Positions 23,476 through 34,600 of a stretch of DNA of 64,000 bases are shown one piece after another (the first letter of the stretch is position 1; the number at the start of each line of letters is the position of its first letter). The DNA is taken from the NCBI RefSeq assembly GCF_000003815.2, contig NC_049991.1:2041969-2105968 (forward strand), written 5' to 3'. This DNA comes from Branchiostoma floridae (taxonomy: Eukaryota; Chordata; Leptocardii; Amphioxiformes; Branchiostomatidae). The notes beneath the pieces are model-generated. The model was not told where the DNA came from, searched no databases, and was given only the letters and a program-made list of their open reading frames with translations. The position numbers and the translations under genes are program-made.

Positions 23476-23908
23476 TAGGGCTGGGTACCGGTACAGAAAA
23501 TTCAGGTCCAGGTCCGATTCAGGTCCAAAGGATCAGGTCCAGGTCCGGACCTGAACCTGGACCTGATTCAGTATGACTCATACCAATGGTCCATTTCACT
23601 ACAAAGAAATCTGTTTGGTGGAGTATTAGACTTACACTGGCGCTTTAAAATCCTACAACGCTAACTGCACCTGTACGATTGACTGTAGAACTTGGTAGAA
23701 ATTACTCTAAACTCTACTCTACTTCACTCTTGTCATTTTCTTCCAACTGCAAGCGCCAAAACGTGTGAATGCCTGATGAAATAATATGTTAATTTTCTAA
23801 TAGGTCCAACATCCGGTTCACCTAATTTTTTCAGGTCCGGTTTTTCTGGACCGGTCCAATAAGAAAAACCGGTTTTGTACCGGTACGCTGTACCGATACC
23901 CAGCCCCA
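23476..23908. mobile_element. hAT-like MITE with 8-bp target duplication
   Basis: TTGTCACC flanks both sides (23468-23475 and 23909-23916). The termini are TAGGGCTGGGTACCGGTAC and, reverse-complemented, TGGGGCTGGGTATCGGTAC. An 8-bp duplication and TAGGG-type ends fit the hAT superfamily. AGGTCC-rich repeats lie just inside the left end. The 433-bp element is noncoding. Confidence 0.82.
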
Positions 23909-23929
23909 TTGTCACCAAAACTGTGTTCC

Positions 23930-25560
23930 AATCCTGGTGGCCTTTTGTTGACGAAAGCGCCGAGCATAAATTAGCCCTGGGCGTGTCTGCTATGGCAACG
24001 GCGGTGTATGCGCACAGGTTGCGTAATGCGTTCTCTGTTACCTTGTAAAATATTTTCCATGTTTCTACCTCGACCTACCAGCCCCAAAGGTTAGTCCTTC
24101 TTTTCTAAGAAAATTAGTCTGCCTCTTGCAGAAAAAACAAACTGCCATCTTCAGCACGTCATACCGCGCTATCCATCCAAATATGGGCAAAGATATCCTG
24201 ACTTCTTCAGACTTATCATGGCATTATTGTCCATATTCATACACCTTGACGTTGACGTTGGCTGCTGTACTGTTTGCCTGTTGTCAGTACAATACAGTCA
24301 TAATGCCAGCTTTGTGGTCCTGTGGTTTAGCAGCATTTTTTTCTTTGCTGGATTTTTATTTTTTTGCCCGCGCGCATTAGTTTTGGGGTTTCCAGAGGAT
24401 GTCATCCATAGAATTAAGACGGTTTGGCCTTATTAAAACAAAAAGGACATACAGTACACAGTGGTGCTGTTCTCAAGCAGACTGGCTTATATTACAAAAC
24501 ACTGTTGCATTTGTTGAATTTTTATTTGTTTAAAACCTGAAAAAGTACTTTTGCATAATAGCTGGAATATTTATTAGCTCATATTAGGTAAATATGATCA
24601 AAAAGGTAGAATGTCTTTAAAGATTGGTTTCATCACATTTATTTCAATATGCAACAAACAAACAAAGAGAATGATTACGTTTCTCTATGATTTGTCTCGA
24701 CTGGAAAACGAGCGCTCAATATGATTTTCTTTCATCTTTGCCTGACTAAAATCGCGCTCCTAGCGGCCGACCCTACAATTGCCGCCCCTCTCGGGGGAGG
24801 GGGTCATTAATAATAACCCCAGCCAGCGAGAGATTGTGTAAACACAGGCTAGCTGAAAACATAACCAGTTTGGAACCCAGAATCGCTGCTCAAGATGAAA
24901 CGTACAAGATAAAGGCCATAAAATGTATGCAATATTATGATATCGCACAATTTAAGGTAACCACGATGATCAAGCAATGTTTTTCTCTTAAAAGTAAGTT
25001 TTTTCGAACCCAGTTTCTAATTTCAAACCTTGTCGCTACGTTTACTGTGATGTCATCACAAGTCATATTTGGATTTCCATGCGACAAAAGCAACTTGAGT
25101 TGAAGAATGGCTCTCTGATGGTGCGATGTACAATAACAAGAGAAGGGTGTCCATTTGCCGCAGTTGCACTGGTGTTCTATATAAAATGATACTACTATTA
25201 TATAGTTGATGGTTATATATTTGTTCGAATCATGTTGTATCTTGATCCATTTAAATCTTGAAGTGACTGTTCTCCTAAATTCATACCGCCGGCGCCATTC
25301 TAATTTTGTAATTTTCCTCCAGGCACCACACTCATGCAGCAGACTGATTGGCAGGCACGTGCCGACGCCGCTGCGAGCGAGCCCAACCCTATGTAAGCCT
25401 CCGGAGCAGGTAAATCGTTTTTCAAGCCCGCTTACGGCGTCCTGTTCTTGTCTCGCTTTTATGCGTACAATTTGTCCCATCTAAAGTGTGTTCAATTTCA
25501 TAATTTCCTCCCAGGCACCACACCCAAGCAACAGCCGCAGACTTATAGCACACACTGAAA
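23930..25560 (+). pseudogene. Broken duplicate of the lectin gene 5' half
   Basis: The block is collinear with 9780-12700: a GGCGTGTCTGCTATGGCAAC scrap, the 24020-24310 flank, the 24590-24740 repeat, then tail-type exons. The exon at 25322-25409 has a CCTCCAG acceptor, phase-1 entry and GTAAAT donor but contains TAA in ATGTAAGCC. A third exon at 25516 reads TTPKQQPQTYSTH then stop. No membrane, stalk or lectin exon follows. It therefore looks like a partial tandem duplication that has decayed, although a truncated cytoplasmic product cannot be excluded. Confidence 0.65.
24741..24848 (+). repeat. ~105-bp dispersed repeat, copy 1
   Basis: CCTGACTAAAATCGCGCTCC, GCGGCC, GTCATTAA and GAGATTGTG ... 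ACAGGCT. A second copy at 30661-30768 has the same order. Ends GCCTG and CAGGC are inverted, suggesting a small MITE. Confidence 0.7.
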
Positions 25561-26712
25561 AGGCCTTAAGGCTGCATGCACTTCCTACTTAGATAAATAC
25601 TAACAAATAGATGAATAATAAGTATGGATTCTTATAGGAGATTTTTTGTAGAAACACCAAAAATTATCTGGATGACAAAATCTTTATATCATTGACATTG
25701 AGATTTCACATTTACGACATTTACTACAAATATAATCCACACTGTTCGTAGAGCCATCGTTTTTACTGGTACTAATAAATGCACCCAAGCAGAATTTAAA
25801 AATAATTGCAGATTTTCGATGAGTTCGTAAGACTCAATGCATTGTCATTCCCTGACTATTGTTAGCCAGTGCGATGTGGTACAAAGTGATGGTTATGAAA
25901 TATAATTGACTTCAAGGATTTTCCTAATCTTACACTTAGTAACTTTAAGAAAATTAAATATCTGCTTATCTAAGGTCCTCGGGAAGACCCCCCATGGCTA
26001 CCGAACAAATTCTCTGCCGGCCTCGGTTGAAAGCCAGCTCCCAGGGTACTTGGGCTTATTCACGGAGCCCCAAATTATAATAAGGCCATAGCAAGTAAAT
26101 TTTATGGATGACTTTTTTAATGTCAGGTGGGGATATTAAAAATTGAATTTATTGTGATTTGCGATTGGTCTATTGTTAACTTGTGACACTGGATCAAACA
26201 AACCAATCAAATCTAATGCATGTTGTTTACAAACAAAAGAGAATGACCTTTGCCCTCTGACGTCACTAAAAGACTACTACCTTCCAGAGATGGAAAACGC
26301 CCACTGAAAATATTTCACTCCCTAAAATTAAAAATGCATGCCTGTTGAAGTTAATTGCCTGATATAGATATATTGGGATAGAGAGAAGGGGGGGGGGGGC
26401 TTTAAACAATTGGTGCCCATTTCTATATCATATGTTTCTTGTTCATCCGTGTTCTCTCGAGCTCATCTAGAACACAACAAAGACAGCTAAGAAAAACATA
26501 AGTACTGGGTAATTATCATAGTATTTCAATGAGAAAAAAACTGTCTGACACACGCATATCCAATTTTTCCACCGGTCTGACCGGTATAGTAGGGTGTATG
26601 CCCAAACAGCGAGACAAAGAACACCCAATCCTGGATCTTTTGAGTACATGTGTACACACACAAAAATCCTCAATACACCCTTTGGAACAGCGACAACACA
26701 TTAGACCAAAAC
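25561..26712. other. Intergenic, nothing recognised
   Basis: AT-rich sequence with a (G)10 run near 26390. No gene, RNA or bounded repeat was identified. The last 200 bp would be the promoter of the next gene, but no core element stands out. Confidence 0.4.
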
Positions 26713-27952
26713 ATGGCGGATGATTTGGTCAACTGGCGGTTACTCCTAGGTCTTTTTCTGTTCGGACTAAACCAGTTCTTGGTGATTTTTGTCATCAAAA
26801 CGGCGGGACTGGTCGACAGAGTGTCATGTGGAATGGGAAAGAAATTGGCAATACGCAGAGAAGTGAGATTTCACGCAGAAACGGACTCCTTCCCGACAAC
26901 AGAGTAAGTGTAAAAACAGAGTTAGAGACTAAGTTATTTGAGCAAGTTTTGACCTAAAATGAACGTATTCCGTGTGGTTTTAGAGTTAGGAGTGGTGTTA
27001 CAAATTCAAATGACAAATTCGGTGAAAAGCTTTGGGTAATGTATAACAGGTGTTAGTTGGGTGGTGTATAGTTATTGAGTTGTCAAATGTCACTACTTGT
27101 GATAGAATGTCTGTCAACTGAGCTCACGCCACGAGTAGAAATTTTCTCATTTTTAATACCATAGAACCAGTAATACAACAACCACAAGAGCTAGAAGTGA
27201 TACGCATGTATATATAATAGACGAAACGTGTGAACATTGTATGAACTGCTACAGGCTGCTACGAACTACAATTTACAACTCATTTCTTTCATGGTCTTCA
27301 GAGGGACTGCCAGAAATAAAATTTATTTCGTCTGCAAAGGCTTTTGACATAACGCAAGTTCACCTTTATCCGTTGGGTAATCTTTATCCGCTGTTGTCTA
27401 AAAACAGGCTACTAGTATTTTGTGATAGCAAAGTCGACGGACGGTGGTTTCAAACTGTAATATTTTCAAAATGTTTCAGTTTTCACCATAAGTCAATTTT
27501 ATACCCCCCCCCCCCAAAAAAAAGTAGATAAACCATGTCTTTCAAAACAACGGATATAGGTTACCCCGCGGATAAAGGTGAACTAGCGTTACAATAACTG
27601 TTGAATATCAGGCATTATAATAACAATATCCATTTTCTTTACCATCCACAGGGCCATGGATTTCAACCGATTAGATAACAAACATCATAACGTGGTGAAG
27701 AGAGCAGAGAGGACTTTGAACAAACTCCAAAAAGACTTCCACGAGAAAGGTCTGGAAAAGTTTTTCAATGCCAGGAAAGGAAAGTCGCACGGGCACAACA
27801 CAGAAACACAAAACTTTGGAAAACAACCAGATGGACACATCATGGCAAAAATTGCAAAACGGACTGGCTTCAACAAAACAAGGATTGGACACTTGTACGA
27901 AAAGGAAGCCGTGAGGAAAAGAATTTCAGATAGAATCTTATCTAAAACTTGA
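26713..27952 (+). CDS. Small type II membrane protein, sialyltransferase-like N-terminus without catalytic domain
   Basis: Two exons, 26713-26903 and 27652-27952, join in phase 2 (GA + G) and give 163 aa. The ATG is followed by a short polar head and a hydrophobic anchor (LLLGLFLFGLNQFLVIFVI, about residues 10-28). The rest is basic and predicted to be luminal (KRAERTLNKLQKDF, RKGKSHGHNTET), with a stop in exon 2. The anchor resembles that of the downstream ST8Sia gene ([19 protein letters not shown]), and exon 2 enters in the same phase with an Ala codon in both. None of the sialyl motifs is present. It may be a truncated paralogue or a distinct Golgi-anchored protein. I assign no function. 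Confidence 0.6.
27350..27591. mobile_element. Small inverted-repeat MITE in the intron of the small gene
   Basis: TAACGCAAGTTCACCTTTAT at the left matches the reverse complement of the right end, TAACGCTAGTTCACCTTTAT; a second shared block is GGGTAA(T/C)CT. It is about 240 bp. A half copy lies at 35165-35325, also inside an intron. Confidence 0.7.
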
Positions 27953-28060
27953 TAAATCAGAGCACAATACTTGACTATGATTATGTTACTGGCTGTCATA
28001 TTGACTGTGAACAGTGATTAATAACTCTATATTGAGGTTTGTATGTACTGCGTACAGATA

Positions 28061-28234
28061 CAGTAGACGCCGCTTAATTGCACGGCCTATTTGCCAGTGA
28101 ATTTTGTGCAATTATCCGGCTGGTGCAATAATGCGAAGTTATCTAGATGGACCGCACTGATTGGGGGTTTCGGGAATCCGTGCAGTTAACAGAAGTGTGC
28201 GTTAATCCGTTGTGCAATTAACTGACTTCTACTG
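28061..28234. mobile_element. Tigger/pogo-like MITE, copy 1 (TA duplication)
   Basis: TA flanks both sides. The termini are CAGTAGACGCCGCTTAATTG and, reverse-complemented, CAGTAGAAGTCAGTTAATTG. CAGTAGA-type ends with a TA duplication are typical of Tigger-like Tc1/mariner elements. An inverted relative is at 62434-62600. Confidence 0.75.
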
Positions 28235-28239
28235 TATAT

Positions 28240-28330
28240 TAATGATTGATTGATTGAAAACTTTTATTGTACATTTTTGCCACTCCGGGCTAAGTATAGG
28301 TTACAACAAGACTTATTGAAAAGATTCAGT
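28240..28330 (-). repeat. LINE 3' tail (minus strand)
   Basis: Read on the minus strand the sequence ends TACAATAAAAGTTTTCAATC followed by (AATC)n. This resembles a CR1-like 3' end with a short microsatellite tail. Confidence 0.45.
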
Positions 28331-29213
28331 TAACAGATACAAAATGCAACTATCGTTGGATAAATTCAACTTCTTATCGCTTTTGTGTTATGGTGGTGAT
28401 AAAAGAATAGACATGTTTTATGATCGATGGTTCGTCTAGTTACATTAGGAATATGAATTTTTCTACAGCACTGAGGTGTATGAAGTAAATAGGTTTGGTA
28501 TAACCATATAGAGTTCATTTCTCTCTACCGTATACATTCTACACTCTACTACAAAATGACATTCAATCTCTATTCTATTTTATTATTCTCTACTCCATTA
28601 TATTAATAGGCAAATATCTGAAAAGAATGTTTAGACCTTAGAAACAATGATATAGATAATACTCGAGACTCGAGGAGTTCATATATTGATACTTAGCATA
28701 TGTATGCACTTGTTTGTTCACATTATGTTAGTAGTTAAAGCAGATCTTACGAAAGTTACAGTACTTTTGCTGTGTCAATAAGATCTTCTTATATGTAGAA
28801 CATGTGTGAAAATGTGATTTTAGTCTTTATTTACTTTTTTCAGTGCCATGACATCTTACGTCTAGCTTCATTCTAAGATCTAGTTGTCTTTTCCAAGATT
28901 TTCATGTCTAGAAGACTTTTTCTTAGTTGTCACTTTCCTCTGCACCTGTTCTGAGAAATAGAGCTCTGATAAAAGCCCTAATCATTGGCCCTTGAAACGA
29001 CCTAATGACATTTGTACCCGGGACGAACAATAGATCACGTAAAGTGTGATCCTCCATGAGTCATGCCTTTTCTTCATTCAAACCCTTGAAATGCGCCTCC
29101 GGCAATACGACAAAATAACCTATTGAAAGAAATGGCGGACAAATAAAGACAGAAGAAAATGTACTTCTTGCCAAATGCTGATTTTCTGAGCTTAACGCTC
29201 TCCTTTTCATTAA
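28331..29213. other. Intergenic, nothing recognised
   Basis: AT-rich with many in-frame stops on both strands. No supported feature. Confidence 0.4.
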
Positions 29214-29725
29214 TTTGATTCGATTATATGGATGACATCCGCACGTGCATTAAAAAAATTGCGTCCGTTTTCAAATGAAAATATTTTAGATTATACTCTA
29301 AATCGTATAGAGCAGCTGCAAAATGATATTAATGTTGAATGCGAGAGTCAATTGTGTATATAGCTATAGACTTATAAGACTCATTAGGACTTGTGATGTA
29401 AACTGTATCTCTGTTATATAGTTACGTTGTCTGACCCTTGCCTCTTCCCTCATGACCTCAATGAGAAGCGGCCTACATGTCGATTCGGTGAGCTTTCATG
29501 AATAAACAAAGATTCAAATAAACAATTTCAAGACAAATGTGAAAGAACAAAATGGAGAAATTGGTGTTTGGTATACTATACTCAAGTTGTTGTTTTTTCA
29601 ACCTTTCTGAAGAAGACGTAAAGATTTCATAATGAAAACAACTTTTATTCTGGCCAAATCTTTTTATTCGCACGCTCGCATCAGTTTGGGGGTTTCTATA
29701 GGATGACATCTTTATGATAAATTCA
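29214..29725. mobile_element. Degraded relative of the TTA-flanked MITE family
   Basis: The left side has ATATGGATGACATCCGCACG and the right side has the inverted block ATAGGATGACATC preceded by GCACGCTCGCATCAGTTT. The arrangement resembles 5952-6355, but the outer ends are worn. Confidence 0.45.
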
Positions 29726-30229
29726 ACTTTCATTCTTTAAATTCATGATTACTACTGTGGAAAATTCGTTAAACACAGATCTAGAGCGTCAGGGATGTCT
29801 TAACAGAATAACAAGTCAATTACGCCTGACCTAGATAGAAGCAAAGAATGCAAAACTTATTGTGCCAGCGATTTAACACACCTGACGGCACACGCACGTA
29901 GGCATGTTGGTCACAACAGGTGGTCTTTTTTAGTGACGCCTCTGGGATGGAGCCTGATTTATGGCCCTGGGGTTAGTTTCAAAATATTCCAAAAATACGC
30001 CTATGCAAAAGTACGCTTTTGTATCCCTTCGTGAATTCAGTTTTGGCTACTCCTTGTGTGGATAGTCTTGACGCTTAGGCCTAGGTCCCAATTCCCAACC
30101 CGGGGCCTGGACGGGTAGCTTTCGGAAACAAAAAAATATGACATGAGAGACAACAGAACACACAGAACTTTAGAAAATAGTCAGGAGGATAATTTGAGTA
30201 TATTCCTTGGTAAACAGTTATATTTTTTT

Positions 30230-30560
30230 TTTTTGTTTCTGCAAACATCCCGACCGGGCCCGTTTCGGAAATGGGGACCTACGCCATTGCAAACTTTGGG
30301 CGTTAGAAAGGATTATAATCATTTTGACCATCTACATGTTTTCATGTTTACCTTCACGATAGGGAAACATGTTGTTTTTGCTCAGTTTATGTCTCTTCCT
30401 CTTCTTCCGTTCGAAAGAAATAAGGTCCATGAACCGGACCAGATGACTGTTGTTCGTCACCACAGTTACTGTTAAAGTAGCAAGCATCCTGTGGTGTTAC
30501 AACTAAGTAGCAAGTGGCAGGACAGATCTCGAGGGGCTGGTCACCATCATATAGGAATGT
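30230..30560 (+). repeat. Dispersed repeat, pair with 43340-43600
   Basis: AGGGAAACATGTTGTTTTTG, AATAAGGTC(C/A)ATGA, GTAGCAAGTGGCAGGACAGA and GGGGCTGGT occur in the same order in both copies. It is noncoding and its class is unknown. Confidence 0.6.
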
Positions 30561-30660
30561 TTTTGAGTACAAATAAACAGAGTAATGGTTTGTAAGGCTA
30601 GACCATGTGAAGATAAATATTACGCATTTTTTTGCAAATGTCACATTTGTGACTATCTGT

Positions 30661-30768
30661 AGCCTGACTAAAATCGCGCTCCTAGCGGCCGGCCCTACAG
30701 GTGCCGCCTCCTCGAGGAGGAGGTCATTAACCCCTACCAGCAAGAGATTGTGAAATACAGGCTGTACC
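30661..30768 (+). repeat. ~105-bp dispersed repeat, copy 2
   Basis: Second copy of the element at 24741-24848 (CTAAAATCGCGCTCCTAGCG, GTCATTAACCCC, GAGATTGTGAAATACAGGCT). Confidence 0.7.
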
Positions 30769-31104
30769 TTGGATGAAGCTTTTATTCTTAGAACAAAGAA
30801 GACTATCAGCTGACAAAATTGTCTGCTGTACTCTGAATACGCGTCTTACACAACTTAGACAGAAGTTTCTTTTTTATGTTGACAACAATTTTCATTCTTT
30901 GAATACTAGAAGACTTTCAAAAAAGGGGAACAAGGGGATCCATTTACTACAAAACTGAATTGATGATATCAAAAAACGAGATATCAAAACCGTAAGTTCC
31001 ACTGTAGTACCGCAGCAAACCGCAAGGGGCCAGGAACGTCATAATTTCAGGATCTTATTGACACACACACCAGATACATCTAAGCCATTGTGAGTCATGC
31101 TGTC

Positions 31105-31168
31105 CATCCACAAACATTTCTACATACATAAACATATACATGCATACATACATGCGTACATACGTGTA
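31105..31168. repeat. (CATA)n microsatellite
   Basis: Degenerate CATA/CATG tetranucleotide run (ACATACATAAACATATACAT and following). Confidence 0.8.
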
Positions 31169-31612
31169 CACGCCCAAAAGATACCAAAACACAACCTTCT
31201 TGGCGAAGGTAAAAACCGCAGCCACGACTGGCCCTAAAAACGAAACCTTTGCTCAGTGAAGAACAGACAACCTCGGCGAGCTGTCACCTGACCAAGGCGT
31301 GAAGTGATATCTGGATTAACTGGTTTCACCTCTGGGATAGAAGGGTTGTCACTCAAGATGCCCCCCGGCTATGATGTACCCACGCAATTCACGACAGAAG
31401 GCGACAAAATGTATGCGGGAGGACTATAGTCGAGCTTTGATAGCCTGGGCGCTCCTATCTTAATGATAACCCCGGTCTCACTCCGAGCACCGAGGGGGTC
31501 CGTTGTAGAATTTCCTCGGGGGCATGTCGCTATCAGAGCCGAAGAGTTGGAATGTGTAGGCCCTGGAAGCAGTCTGGTTACGTCTTGCTGTTTCTAAACA
31601 TTTGTTGGAACG

Positions 31613-34600
31613 ATGGCAAGTCGCGATTTCAAATACAAGTTCTTTCTGGCCATAATCATGCTGTCCGTGAACCAAATGCTACTGATTTTCATCATTTCGG
31701 ACCCTGGATCTTGTGATGACTTGGACAACTTTCGGGCTGAACTGGAGATACAGAATCGCGCTGAAACGGAGGCGAAACACCGCGAGGTTCGAGAAGCGGA
31801 TCCTATCAACCACCTCGGTCCTATCGACATCTCAGCGTAAGTCCAAAATATTATTACTAGTTTGTGTCATCGGCAGTAGACTGTCATTAGTACTATTTCT
31901 GCATCTACCTGAGATTTTAAACTTTCCGGTCATGATTTGCATAAAAAAAATGGCGAGTAAATTAACAGAATGCGTAATGCATAGGTTAAAAGACGACAAA
32001 TATAATTACGAATTTTTTACGAGTATTTCTTGACATGCACTTTCTCGGTCGCAACGTTTCGTCGTTGGTGCAGACGTTAAATCGCCATGTGTGTGGGTGT
32101 TGTAGAAAATGTGCAGACATTCTTATTTCTTAAATCAGGGAATCCGCGAGAGAGGGTTTCTGAGAAAAATGACAATTCGACGGGGACGTTTATGTAGTTT
32201 TGTTAGGTCATTTTGTCGGCGGTTGGCTACTAGGTCAAACAACAAATGGATCTATTCAAGATAAAACTTCACCGATTTACTCCAACATTCATACGACTGA
32301 AAACATTCAAAATTTCTCGTACAAGACTCTAATAATATAGGTAAAGATAGTCCCATAGCGCTTTTAATGCCGTAGGGATAGTGAGCTGTTATCCACTGTA
32401 TCTAGATAAGGTATTTGGCCATTGTGTCTTTTGTTATAGAGCCTAACCCTAGCCCCTCCCACTACTTTTGACCTCCCCAGCAGAAGTTAGGTATACATAT
32501 TTACACCTGCGTGTAGCGATGGACGCTATGTATAAACTAAATGTCCAGCTAGATAAGCTTATGTTGAAGCAAGTACTTGTCGTACTTCCGAAAATAATTT
32601 CATCAGTTTGGTAGAATAGAGGATATAGGAGAATTCTTATACACAACCAAAATTAAACTTACTTGCTTATGTTTCGGTGTCTATCAGACACCTTCCTCAG
32701 ACACCTTCCTCATAGCTTCCAGTCAGAAGCTCTGAGGAAGGTGTCTGATAGACACCGGAAACGTAAGTAAGTTTAATTTTGGTTGTGTACAAGAATTCTC
32801 CTATATCCAAGTACCTGTTATAATCGTCAACATTGACTCTCGACAACCAGCAATGTGTTATGGTTGGGAAACGTCCCCCGCAATGTTTGTTGTCTTTTGG
32901 CATAGAAATCAGCAAAATTTTGTCAATAGAGTAATAGAAGATGTCATATAGATGGCGAATATTATGCTTACTGTAATTTTTGTACATATGACGGGAATGC
33001 TATTCTGGCAAAAAAAAACGTTTATCACATCAAAAGAAGTGAGGACAACTTCTGTCAGAATACTTTTTCGATTTGTTTACTACTAAGACCGTGGAGTTGT
33101 CTTACCTTTCAATGTGCTACTGTTGTACTGTTCTGACAAAAACGTTTATTACAGCAAAGAAGAGAGGACCTGTATTAACTTCTGTCAGAATACTACTAGT
33201 ATTTCGATTTGTTTACAACTACGACTGATGAAATGACTGTTGAGTTGTCTTACCATTCAATGTAGTAACAGTAATCAACAAGACAAACGAATACTATGTG
33301 GGTGATAATACTCTTTTGTTTGATCGCGATGTGGTGTATGTGCTACGAACATGCTGTAAACCAAATTTTGAAAAAAAAAGCATTTTAGACTACATTTTTT
33401 TACGGACATATATTGTACCTACTTCGTTAAGTTAGAGTCTCCAAGTCCTTGTGCAATAAAACAAAAATTACGGAAGCAAATTGAGGTTTGTTTTGAAAAA
33501 AAAAAGATAGTCATGAGAATAATTGTGTATTTTGTTTGCAAAGAACTTTAATTTTTGCTCAGCAAACAGGCCCCGGTTTGGAAATGTGATCCTACCAAAC
33601 ATTACTTACATGTGGTGAACCCTTGGGGCCAATACATAACGCGTTTCTTAACAACAACGATTTTCATATCAGTGTAAAAGATCAGTAATTTTCGGGCTTG
33701 CACAAATAATTGGGACAACTATGAAATGCCTGACGTGCTTACAAAACATTTTAGAACTGTATGTTACAGTCTCCACTCTCGTCAACTAACTTGCTATTGC
33801 TTGCTAATATTAGGCTCGAAGATACTTCATTTGAAGACTCGCCGAACGACTATGAGAAAATGTGGACTCGTACAAAGAATTGGAACAACCATGAAATGCT
33901 TCACGTGTTTACAAATTTAAAGTTAACATTTTTAGAGCTGCATGTTACAGTCGCTTATCGTCAACCAACTTGCTATCGTTCTCTATAGGCTCTGGAACGA
34001 CGAATATGTAGAAATTGTGATCTAGATGGAACAGAAGATGATTAGCATTTTGTGGTAGAATGTAGATTAATATTATATACAACGAAGAGAGAGCTGAACT
34101 TTACAAACCGATAGAACCTATGTTTCCCCACTTCATAGATTTGAGCAATACAAATTCATATCCCTCATGAATTTAGACAAAGGTTTGGTTGTGAAACTAT
34201 AATCTGTTCCTACATTTTCAGTATCACAATGAAGCGAGAAGAAGTCGAACTCACTTTAGTAGAATATCTGAATTTTTGTGTTGGTTGACATTGTAAACAT
34301 TTTAGGCCACAGTAAGTAAATTTTGTAGTGATTTTTTTATCCATCTTGTTTTTTTTCGCCCTATCGCACAATTTTTGCAGTCTGCAGTTGATGTCATCCA
34401 TAGAATTCTCTTTTTGTGGCCTCATGTATTAATTTGTCAACTGTTATTCTGTTGCGACCCAGTGGGTATATGACTGTGTACAATAAACGTCTTTATTCGT
34501 TCATATACATATGTAGGCTCGACGACATTGCATTTGAAGACTCGCCGATCGTATTGGAAAATGCAGACACCAAGGAACAGCAATCACAAAAGAAAGAAAA

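Noticed and set aside
24935-25480. 181-codon minus-strand frame
   Set aside because: It overlaps the broken lectin duplicate on the other strand and shows no family features.
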